This document shows positions 1 to 5,631 of a DNA stretch of 5,631 nt, in pieces. Every line of letters starts with the position of its first letter. Within the stretch, counting starts at the first letter, position 1. Both the position numbers and the translations under genes were made by a program. Origin of the DNA: Planctomycetota bacterium (GTDB lineage: Bacteria > Planctomycetota > UBA1135 > UBA2386); the NCBI GenBank assembly GCA_003235605.1, contig QJVU01000557.1, positions 1 to 5,631 on the forward strand. The letters run 5' to 3'. The notes under the pieces are model-generated. The model saw only the letters and a list, made by a program, of their open reading frames with translations, was not told the DNA's origin and ran no database searches.

Positions 1-638
1 TCGTGGAGGAGCGCCACCCTGTCACACCTCGGTGCCGTCAGGTTCAGATCGTGGGATGCCAACAGCACGGTCTGGCCTTTCTCGGCCAGGCCATGGAGCA
101 ACGCCAGGACCGCCACCGCGTGCTCCAGGTCCAGGTCCGACGTGGGCTCATCTGCCAGCAGCACTTCGGCCTCGGTGGCCAGCGCCCGGGCGATGGAGAT
201 CCTCCGCATCTCGCCTCCCGAGAGGGTGTAGACAGAGCGGTCCGCGAAGTCCGCGGCATCGGTCATGGCGAGGGCACGGTCCACTGCAGCGTGATCCTGG
301 GCCTTCGGACCCCGGAAACGCTGGATGTGGGGATAGCGACCCATCATCACCAACTCCCTGCCAGTGAACTCGAAGGGAGAGTCCGAGTCCTGGGGGATGA
401 GGGTCACCTTGCGGGCGCGCTCCCGGTCCCGGTAGTCAGCGAGGTTCCTGCCGTCCAGGAGCACGTCCCCGGAATCGGGCCTGCGGATCCCAACCAGGAT
501 GTTCAAGAGCGTGCTCTTGCCGGCGCCGTTGCGTCCTGCCAAGAGCGTCATCGAGCCGGCTTCCGCCGCCAGGGACAGGTCCACGAGCACCTGACGCTGG
601 CCATAGGCAAGGGACACCGACTCGGCGCGGATCGTCAT
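1..638 (-). CDS. ABC importer ATP-binding protein (FecE/BtuD-like), 3' end missing
   Basis: The nucleotide-binding subunit that would power the importer encoded just upstream; it acts at the cytoplasmic face as a homodimer. From ATG 638, 212 codons are visible before the left edge. Family members are usually around 250-260 residues, so roughly the last 40 are missing. All ATPase motifs are present: Walker A GRNGAGKST (35-43), Q-loop LIPQD (Gln83), signature LSGGE (139-143), Walker B VLLADEPT (159-166), D-loop SDLD (167-170) and the switch His196 in ASHDLNL. The signature continues MRRISIARALA, where relatives more often have RQRV; this is a mild variation, with no catalytic residue lost. The start is set by a 4-base overlap with the permease stop. 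A GGAG lies 11 bases upstream, somewhat far, so translational coupling may matter. Assignment to the siderophore/heme/cobalamin group rests on the neighbours and motif style. Confidence 0.94.
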   Translation of the reverse strand, partial: MTIRAESVSLAYGQRQVLVDLSLAAEAGSMTLLAGRNGAGKSTLLNILVGIRRPDSGDVLLDGRNLADYRDRERARKVTLIPQDSDSPFEFTGRELVMMGRYPHIQRFRGPKAQDHAAVDRALAMTDAADFADRSVYTLSGGEMRRISIARALATEAEVLLADEPTSDLDLEHAVAVLALLHGLAEKGQTVLLASHDLNLTAPRCDRVALLH

Positions 639-1669
639 GGGCTCAAGAGCTCCAGTCCCCGGCGGTGCCGAAACAGCAGGTAGAGGAAGAAGGGTGCACC
701 CAGGGCGCTGGTGACGACACCGACGCGCAGGCCTGGAAGCACGACCCGGCAGAGGTAGTCCGCCAGGAGCAGGACGAAGGCACCCAGCACTCCTGCGCAG
801 GGCAGCAGGCCGCGGTGGGCCGGGCCCACGATGAGGCGCGCCATGTGGGGAACCACCAGGCCAATGAAGAAGATCCCTCCGGTGACCGAGACCGTGGTGG
901 CGGCGAGGCCGCAGGCCAGGACCACCAGCACCTTGCGCAGGCGGGGGACGTTGACACCAAGAGCGGCGGCACCGTCGTCCTTGAGGGTGAGGAGATCGAG
1001 GTCCCGCAGGTAGGCGAGAAGCGGCAGGCCGAAGACCAGGAGGCCCACCAACAGGATCCAGGAGTCTTCCGGCGTGACCCGCTCCATGCTGCCCAGGAGC
1101 CAATGGAGGATCTCCGCGCTGGCAACCCAGTTGTCGAAGTGCAGCGTCATCGTGAACGAGATCAGCGCACCCATCAGTGAGTTCATGGCGATCCCCGCCA
1201 GGAGCAGGCTCTGGACCGAGAAGCCGGACGGCCCGCTGGCGATCACGAATACCACTGCCGTCACCAACCAAGCGCTCATGAAGGAACCCAGCTGGTTGCC
1301 CCCCAGGAACTGCGCAGAGAAGCCGGTGGCGATGGCGATGACGCCGCCGAAGGCAGCGCCCTGGGTGGTTCCAATGACCTCGGGGGAGGCCAGAGGGTTG
1401 CGGAACACGGCCTGCATGACGGTGCCTGCCATCGCCAGGCACGCGCCAGCGAGGACGGCACCGAGCATTCGGGGCAGGCGAATCGTGTTGACGATGGCCT
1501 GCTGTCCGGGGTGAACGCCATCGACGAGGCCAAGGCCAGCCGCGAGGGATTCGAACAACTGCAAGGGGCTCAGGTCCTTGGGCCCTTGGAGAAGCGAAAG
1601 GAAAGCCAGGAGCAGCAACGCCGGGAAGGAAACCAGCAGAAAGGTGAGGGGGGAGACGCGCCTGGTCAT
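635..1669 (-). CDS. ABC importer permease, FecCD/BtuC family
   Basis: A 344-residue polytopic inner-membrane permease, about the usual length for the FecCD family, forming the homodimeric translocation channel of a type II importer. Hallmarks are RLPR (64-67), GAVLAGACLAMAGTVMQ followed by RNPLASP (70-96), LLGS (191-194), the cytoplasmic coupling segment LKDDGAAALGVNVPRLRK (229-246) that contacts the ATPase, and SVTGGIFFIGLVVPHMAR (261-278). HRGLLP (285-290) and GAPFFLYLL (324-332) complete the C-terminal part. I prefer ATG 1669, which gives an ATGA overlap with the binding-protein gene, over a TTG 12 bases upstream that would add four residues. One oddity is in the usually conserved ELPVG stretch near the C-terminus: here it reads GLRVG (313-317), losing a Glu and a Pro. 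The rest of the motif is intact, so the protein is probably functional. Its stop overlaps the ATPase start (ATGA). Confidence 0.95.
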   Translation of the reverse strand: MTRRVSPLTFLLVSFPALLLLAFLSLLQGPKDLSPLQLFESLAAGLGLVDGVHPGQQAIVNTIRLPRMLGAVLAGACLAMAGTVMQAVFRNPLASPEVIGTTQGAAFGGVIAIATGFSAQFLGGNQLGSFMSAWLVTAVVFVIASGPSGFSVQSLLLAGIAMNSLMGALISFTMTLHFDNWVASAEILHWLLGSMERVTPEDSWILLVGLLVFGLPLLAYLRDLDLLTLKDDGAAALGVNVPRLRKVLVVLACGLAATTVSVTGGIFFIGLVVPHMARLIVGPAHRGLLPCAGVLGAFVLLLADYLCRVVLPGLRVGVVTSALGAPFFLYLLFRHRRGLELLSP

Positions 1670-2616
1670 GGCCTGCCCCAACGATCGAGCTGCTGGCCGA
1701 TGGCATCGACAGCGCCGACCACGTGATGGGAGGTGGAGAGCAGCAGCGCGTTCGGCACGAACACGATGCGGTCCTTCTTGACTGCTGGCAGGAGGCGCAG
1801 AGCGGCGGACTGCCTGATCAGCTTGCGCACGCCGTCTTCGCCTCCAGGTACGACTCCGACGACCAGGGCATCGGGGTTCCAGTCCAGGATGCGCTCGGCG
1901 ACGACGGCCTGGTGGCCCACAACGTCCTTCCGGGTGGCGACATTGATGGCGCCGGCGTAGGCGAGCAGGTCATCGAAGATCGTGTTGCCGCCGGCAACGT
2001 AGCCGCCGGACCAGGAGATCACCCGCCAAGTTGCGCCGCGGGAGCGGGAACGCTTCTGGATGCGTTCCAGCCTCTCATCCATGTCGGTGACCAGGGCCTC
2101 GGCCTTCTCATCCAGGCCCAGGAGATAGCCAACGGCGCGGATGTTGTTCTCAATGTCGCCAATCCTGTTGAACTGATGCAAGCGAATGACCTGTCGGCGG
2201 ACACTGCCCACGAGGCGCAGGGTGCCGCGATCGCTGAAGCTGGACAGGAACACCAGGTCGGGATCCGTCCAGAGGATGCTCTCCGGATCCGCGGTGACGT
2301 GGTGGGCGAAAGCCTGGGAACGCGCAGCCACCGGACTGAACTCGGGTTCCTTGCTCTTGGCGCTCAGAGCCGCAATGCGATTCCTGGGGCAGATGTCGAG
2401 CAACACTGCGTCGGTGAACACGGTTGCCGATGCAATGCGTCTGGGGGGCGAGGAAACCACGGTCTCGCTGCCATCCTGTTCCAGGAACGTCCGCGGGAAG
2501 GAATCGTCCTTGCGCTCTTGGAGCGGCAACAGCCACCTGCCCTGGGGTCCGGTCCCTGCCGCCGGCTTGCACGACGGGAGGATGGTGAGGACCAGAAGCA
2601 GGAACGAGCGAGCCAC
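1666..2616 (-). CDS. ABC importer substrate-binding lipoprotein (FecB/BtuF-like)
   Basis: A 316-residue class III periplasmic binding protein that would capture a metal-chelate-type ligand (siderophore, heme or cobalamin) and hand it to the permease encoded next. The start is GTG 2616, because a lipoprotein signal follows at once: MARS, a hydrophobic stretch, then the lipobox LPSC with Cys16. No good Shine-Dalgarno precedes it. A polar linker (17-58) leads to the N-lobe (RRIASATVFTDAVLLDICP, 59-77; DPDLVFLSS, 118-126). A long backbone helix (about 152-190) connects to the C-lobe (SWSGGYVAGGNTIFDDLL, 201-218; NPDALVVGV, 247-255). Glu112 (PESILW) and Glu241 (AERILDWNPD) fall where BtuF has the two Glu that dock onto permease arginines, which supports membership of a BtuCDF-like system. 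The substrate cannot be read from the sequence. The stop overlaps the permease start by 4 bases. Confidence 0.9.
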   Translation of the reverse strand: MARSFLLLVLTILPSCKPAAGTGPQGRWLLPLQERKDDSFPRTFLEQDGSETVVSSPPRRIASATVFTDAVLLDICPRNRIAALSAKSKEPEFSPVAARSQAFAHHVTADPESILWTDPDLVFLSSFSDRGTLRLVGSVRRQVIRLHQFNRIGDIENNIRAVGYLLGLDEKAEALVTDMDERLERIQKRSRSRGATWRVISWSGGYVAGGNTIFDDLLAYAGAINVATRKDVVGHQAVVAERILDWNPDALVVGVVPGGEDGVRKLIRQSAALRLLPAVKKDRIVFVPNALLLSTSHHVVGAVDAIGQQLDRWGRP

Positions 2617-2666
2617 GGCCCAGGAATCTACGGTGCGGGCGAACCGTGAAAAACGCTTCTGGGACC

Positions 2667-3833
2667 TTACTTCTTGTCCCCCTTGTCCTCGTCCTCCTCC
2701 CAGGGCAGCTTCGTGTCCACCTCTTCCTTGCTCTTGGGCTTCATCTGCTCGGAGGTCAACTGCTCCAAGAACACCGTCACACCGACGACCTCTCCACCCT
2801 TGCGCTTCTTGTACTTCACCGCTACCGGATCGCCGACCATCTTGGAGCCCACCAGCATTTGCAGGTGGAAGCTGTTCTTTACCTGGACCCGGTCGATCTC
2901 CAGGATGATGTCGCCCTTGCGGAGGCCGGCGTTGCGGGCCGGGCTGTTCTTCTGGACCGTGGCGAGCTTGGCACCGGGGCCCATGAAGCTGGGCACGGTG
3001 GCGACGCCCAGGTAGCCGCGGTGCAGCACCTCGCCCTGCTTCATGCGGGCGATGAGGGGCTCGATGTCGGCGATGGTGGCACCGAAACCGATGCCCGAGT
3101 CGTAGAGGTCCTCACCCGCCTGACGGCCGGACGCGGCCAGGGGCACCGAGATGCCCATCACGTGACCCTTCACATCGATCAGGGGCCCGCCGTAGTTGGC
3201 GGGACTGGTGTAGGCATCGGTCTGGATGGCGCGACCGAAGATGCGGTCCTTGGCGGACACCACGCCCATGTGCACGCTGGGATCTTCTTGGCCGAAGGTC
3301 CGGCCAAGGACGAAGCACCACTGGCCGACCTGAACATCCTTCGGGTGGACAAACTTCGGCACCGGAAGGTCCTGGGCCTCGATCTTCACCAGCGCGATGC
3401 CCCGGCTCTTGTCCTCGCCCATGCGTTTCGCGGTGAGGGTGCGCCCGTCGGGAAGGGTGACAAGGATCGTGGTGGGGTCGTAGTTGAGGGCAAAGGCCGA
3501 GACCAGGATCCAGCCATCCGCGGACAAGACGATGCCGGCGGTCGCTCCCTGGGCTTGGGCAAAGCCGGCCATGCCGAGTTGTGGCCGCTGCGGCCTCTTC
3601 GGTTGCTGAGGACGGCGGTCCGGCGCTGGCTGGTCGGGCTGCGCCGGGGCCTTTGGCTGGCGCTTTGGTGCCTTGCGGGTCCCGCCGAAGGTCTGGATGG
3701 TCACGACGCTGGGGGCCACCTTGGCCATGGCGCCCTGCAGCACGGTCTGCAACTTCAGGAAGTCGTCGGTGGCGTAGGGCTGTGCATATAGGCTCGCCGT
3801 CAGCAGCAACGGAGCTGTCAACGCGTGCTTCAT
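2667..3833 (-). CDS. Secreted HtrA-like pseudoprotease with PDZ domain (downstream paralog)
   Basis: A 388-residue exported protein from ATG 3833, with a strong AAGGAGG upstream. A Sec signal peptide (MKHALTAPLLLTASLYA, cleavage near 17) precedes the first core strand (VAPSVVTIQTFGG, 39-51). A Pro/Gln/Lys/Arg-rich low-complexity stretch follows at about 53-86, where DegP has its LA loop. The trypsin-like core continues at 97-265 and the PDZ domain spans about 270-357, with an intact RGYLGV loop (272-277) and NSPARNAGLRKGDIILEID (296-314). The tail (366-388) is highly charged. Core landmarks match DegP (ADGWILVS, GIALVKI, TDA, YGGPL), but the triad positions read Phe114 for His, Gly145 for Asp and Tyr214 for Ser (ANYGGP for GNSGGP). 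Automatic annotation would probably call it a serine protease; the sequence argues against activity. A binding or chaperone-like periplasmic role is inferred. The next gene, a binding-protein lipoprotein, starts 50 bases downstream. Confidence 0.92.
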   Translation of the reverse strand: MKHALTAPLLLTASLYAQPYATDDFLKLQTVLQGAMAKVAPSVVTIQTFGGTRKAPKRQPKAPAQPDQPAPDRRPQQPKRPQRPQLGMAGFAQAQGATAGIVLSADGWILVSAFALNYDPTTILVTLPDGRTLTAKRMGEDKSRGIALVKIEAQDLPVPKFVHPKDVQVGQWCFVLGRTFGQEDPSVHMGVVSAKDRIFGRAIQTDAYTSPANYGGPLIDVKGHVMGISVPLAASGRQAGEDLYDSGIGFGATIADIEPLIARMKQGEVLHRGYLGVATVPSFMGPGAKLATVQKNSPARNAGLRKGDIILEIDRVQVKNSFHLQMLVGSKMVGDPVAVKYKKRKGGEVVGVTVFLEQLTSEQMKPKSKEEVDTKLPWEEDEDKGDKK

Positions 3834-4897
3834 TGTTTGTCCTCCTTCTTCTCGACGAGCTTCAGGTCGGCCATCCTGATGCTGTTGCCGCGCTTGTAGG
3901 TGATCTTGACCGTGTCACCGGGCTTGTACTTCTTGAGGCGCTCGTAGAAGTCGTTGCAGGTGCGGATCACCACCCTGTCCATGTGGGTGATGAGGTCATC
4001 GGGACGGAGCCCAGCCCGAAAGGCCGGCGTACCAGGGTAGACCCTCTCGATGTAGGCCGGCGGCGACCGGCGGCGACCCTGGTCGAAGAGCAGGATGCCG
4101 TGGTCCACACGGATCACCTTTTCCCGGTTGTCCTCCGACATCGGGCTCTTGCCCTCCAGGCACAGATGGATGTAGCGGGCTACGTCCCGGGTGGGGATGG
4201 CGGCAGAGATCTGCGTGTTGGTCTCCGTCGACTCCATTATCTTCGCGTTCACGCCGATCCACTCGCCAGAGAGGGTGAACAGTCCACCGCCGTAGTGGCC
4301 GGGGTTGTTGGGAGCGTCCGTGATGATCAGCTCGTCGTCGTAGTCGACGTCCTGCTGGAAGTAGCGCAGGCCGGTCTTGGTCCGAGCGGTGATCACGCCG
4401 AAGGTGGCAGAGAGCTTCTCCGAGAACTCCGCCAACCGGTAGCAGTTGCCGATAGAGACCACGAAGGTGCCGTTGCCGTGGTCCTGTTTCTTGGCGGGCT
4501 CGAGCGGCACCAGGGGACGCTCGAGCTTCTTCAGGTCGGCATCCTTGATCTTCAGCATGCGGACGCCGTAGCGCTCGTCTGGGTCGAGAGTCTCCGCATC
4601 ACACACTGTGCCGTCGTAGAGAACCACTCTGGTGCGATTGTCCTGGATCATGATCAGGTCGAGGGTCAGGATGTGGCCCTTGTCGCTGACGATGACGCCG
4701 GTGGCATAGGATTGAATCGTCTTGAGGCCGGATGCACCATGCACCTTCACCAGGCTGGGTAAGAGTCTGGCGATGGTCTTCTCCACCGGGGTGACGGGTT
4801 TGCGATCGTCGAACTCGTAGTACTTGCCACCGCCACGGGTGACCTGCGCGGGGAGCATGGCGGTCGCGGCACAGAGGACCCACGGCAGGCACTTCAC
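3830..4897 (-). CDS. Secreted HtrA-like pseudoprotease with PDZ domain (upstream paralog)
   Basis: A 355-residue exported protein starting at GTG 4897, chosen because it overlaps the previous stop (GTGA), has GAGAGG upstream and opens a Sec signal peptide (MKCLPWVLCAATAMLPA, cleavage near 17). The trypsin-like core spans about 38-245 and the PDZ domain about 265-349 (PGTPAFRAGLRPDDLI at 288-303). Family framework residues are present: ATGVIVSDKGHILT at 65-78, LKI at 115-117, TDA at 193-195, YGGG at 202-205. Aligned to DegP, however, the catalytic His falls on Leu81, Asp on Gly111 and Ser on Tyr202 (GHYGGG in place of GNSGGP), so proteolysis is not expected. The PDZ carboxylate-binding loop is also unusual (HGILL rather than GYLGV). 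The role is probably binding or scaffolding in the periplasm; this is inference. It overlaps the next gene, a paralog with the same kind of triad loss, by 4 bases (ATGA). Confidence 0.9.
   Translation of the reverse strand: MKCLPWVLCAATAMLPAQVTRGGGKYYEFDDRKPVTPVEKTIARLLPSLVKVHGASGLKTIQSYATGVIVSDKGHILTLDLIMIQDNRTRVVLYDGTVCDAETLDPDERYGVRMLKIKDADLKKLERPLVPLEPAKKQDHGNGTFVVSIGNCYRLAEFSEKLSATFGVITARTKTGLRYFQQDVDYDDELIITDAPNNPGHYGGGLFTLSGEWIGVNAKIMESTETNTQISAAIPTRDVARYIHLCLEGKSPMSEDNREKVIRVDHGILLFDQGRRRSPPAYIERVYPGTPAFRAGLRPDDLITHMDRVVIRTCNDFYERLKKYKPGDTVKITYKRGNSIRMADLKLVEKKEDKQ
3841..3847 (-). promoter_or_regulatory. Strong Shine-Dalgarno for the ATG at 3833
   Basis: Minus-strand AAGGAGG lies 7 bases before the ATG at 3833-3831, within the last codons of the upstream pseudoprotease gene. 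It is a near-perfect anti-16S match. With the ATGA overlap it implies efficient initiation of the downstream paralog, by reinitiation or independently. Confidence 0.85.
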
Positions 4898-5631
4898 TGC
4901 TTCGGCCTCTCGAAGAGCTCGGCCTTCGGAAGCGGATCGTAGACCGGAGCTTCCAGCCTCCAGCCCTTCGACAGCTTGCGCCGGATCTCGGTCCAGAGCC
5001 TGCCTTCCCGCACCATGATCCGGACCACGCGTTTCTCGAGGGGATCGCGGTAGCTGTAGCCCGCCGCGCTGCCGTCCTCGAAGAAGAACATCTCCTTCTG
5101 GCCACTGCCAGGGAGGCGGCACCGGCAAGCCGCCTTGCCGAGAACATGGATGCCGCCCTCCAGCCAGGAGTCGGCGATCCTCTTGCGGAGATCGGGACCT
5201 CGCCACAGCCACGGGTTGGCTTCCAGCTCCCGCTCCAACTTGGCGTGCTCCTCGAGATTGAGGTCGCTGATGGTGCCGTTCTGGATCTTGAAGCCCTGGT
5301 TCTCCCCGGTGCGGACGTAGACGATCTTGCCGGTGGACAGCCGTAGCTTGTTCCCCCGTCGGTGGACGAGGATCTTCTCGCCCTCCGGGCCAGTGCGAAC
5401 GAAGGTAGCGCCGGCAACGGACTCCTGACCCCGACCGACGCCCTCGGTCATCGCCTCGCGAGCCAGCTTGCGGGTCATCCTGTCCGCGAGACGGTCGGGG
5501 TTGCGGCTGGATCCGGTGTCCAGCACCTTCATTTTGAAAGTGATTTCCTTCTCGCTGTTGAAGCCTCCGTTCTCCAGGTGCCCACGGTAGCCCAGGGTGA
5601 TCCACGCATTGGTCGGCATGACACCGACGAG
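4894..5631 (-). CDS. Hypothetical protein, 5' end beyond the window
   Basis: I do not recognise this protein. The frame is open from the right edge to a TGA at 4896-4894. The first ATG in the window (5619) would give 241 residues, but no Shine-Dalgarno precedes it and the frame continues upstream, so I treat the gene as 5'-partial; ATG 5532 is another possible start. From ATG 5619, residues 22-33 look like a beta strand, 40-60 are basic and probably helical, and 80-120 look beta-rich (EKILVHRR, GKIVYVRTG). An acidic/basic helix follows (122-134), then a Trp-containing stretch (PWLWRGPD, 136-143) and a CRC pair at 165-167. The C-terminus is Pro-rich and basic. No signal peptide or membrane segment is visible in this part. 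Its stop overlaps the GTG of the next gene by 4 bases, so it is probably co-translated with the HtrA-like pair. That the frame is coding is inferred from its normal amino-acid mix and this coupling. Confidence 0.7.
   Translation of the reverse strand, partial: LVGVMPTNAWITLGYRGHLENGGFNSEKEITFKMKVLDTGSSRNPDRLADRMTRKLAREAMTEGVGRGQESVAGATFVRTGPEGEKILVHRRGNKLRLSTGKIVYVRTGENQGFKIQNGTISDLNLEEHAKLERELEANPWLWRGPDLRKRIADSWLEGGIHVLGKAACRCRLPGSGQKEMFFFEDGSAAGYSYRDPLEKRVVRIMVREGRLWTEIRRKLSKGWRLEAPVYDPLPKAELFERPKQ
4906..4911 (-). promoter_or_regulatory. Ribosome binding site for the GTG start at 4897
   Basis: Read on the minus strand, GAGAGG lies 8 bases before the GTG at 4897-4895, inside the end of the upstream gene. 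It decides the start of the second HtrA-like gene, whose frame is otherwise open for more than 230 further codons upstream. The GTG is followed directly by a signal peptide, which supports the same start. Confidence 0.6.

Noticed and set aside
1670..1681. TTG at 1681 as the permease start
   Set aside because: The ATG at 1669 gives the same ATGA overlap used at the other junctions, and the extra four residues add nothing recognisable.
1..2616. A specific substrate name (heme, cobalamin or a given siderophore) for the importer
   Set aside because: The binding protein has no diagnostic ligand residues that I can identify, and no receptor, riboswitch or biosynthetic gene is present to decide it.
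2625..2660. Hairpin in the intergenic gap (ACGGT/ACCGT, 5-bp stem, 8-base loop) as a terminator
   Set aside because: On the transcribed strand the T run lies before the stem rather than after it, and the stem is short. It does not look like an intrinsic terminator in either direction.
1723..4762. Long plus-strand open frames (1723-2649, 2646-3791, 3581-4762) and the one at 3-683
   Set aside because: They lie opposite well-supported minus-strand genes, have the His/Gly/Asp/Val-rich make-up typical of antisense frames in GC-rich DNA, and show no recognisable domain or ribosome binding site.
4898..5605. Extension of the 355-aa frame upstream to 5605, giving a 591-aa protein
   Set aside because: The upstream 236 codons overlap the unrecognised gene in another frame and are Arg/Gly/Pro/Gln-rich. 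The GTG at 4897 has a ribosome binding site and is followed by a signal peptide.

Overview
The window is 5.6 kb of GC-rich bacterial DNA in which every supportable gene lies on the minus strand. Read in the direction of transcription (right to left), it holds six reading frames: an unrecognised protein cut by the right edge, two secreted HtrA-like PDZ proteins in tandem, then a lipoprotein binding protein, a FecCD/BtuC-type permease and an ABC ATPase cut by the left edge. No RNA gene, mobile element or CRISPR array is visible. The only gap between genes is about 50 bases.

Right half (about 2667-5631): three translationally coupled genes. Each junction is a 4-base stop/start overlap (GTGA at 4897-4894, ATGA at 3833-3830), and both downstream starts have a Shine-Dalgarno sequence. 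The two HtrA-like proteins have Sec signal peptides, a trypsin-like fold recognisable from its framework residues, and a C-terminal PDZ domain. By motif alignment to DegP, both have lost the whole catalytic triad. His becomes Phe or Leu, Asp becomes Gly in both, and the nucleophile Ser becomes Tyr in both. They look like a paralogous pair of pseudoproteases, probably exported scaffolding or peptide-binding proteins, and they are the most interesting content of the window.

Left half (1-2616): a conventional type II ABC importer of the iron-siderophore/heme/cobalamin class. It has a lipoprotein binding protein (GTG start), a permease and an ATPase, joined by ATGA overlaps at 1669-1666 and 638-635. 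The substrate cannot be read from the sequence, and no TonB-dependent receptor, riboswitch or biosynthetic gene lies in the window to indicate it.

Organism: the lipoprotein and Sec signals and the HtrA-like periplasmic proteins suggest a diderm bacterium. The style of the PDZ pseudoproteases resembles proteins I associate with Planctomycetota, but that is recollection, not a search. Acidobacteriota or another GC-rich diderm phylum is equally open. The promoter of the cluster must lie beyond the right edge, unless the 50-base gap before the binding-protein gene carries its own.
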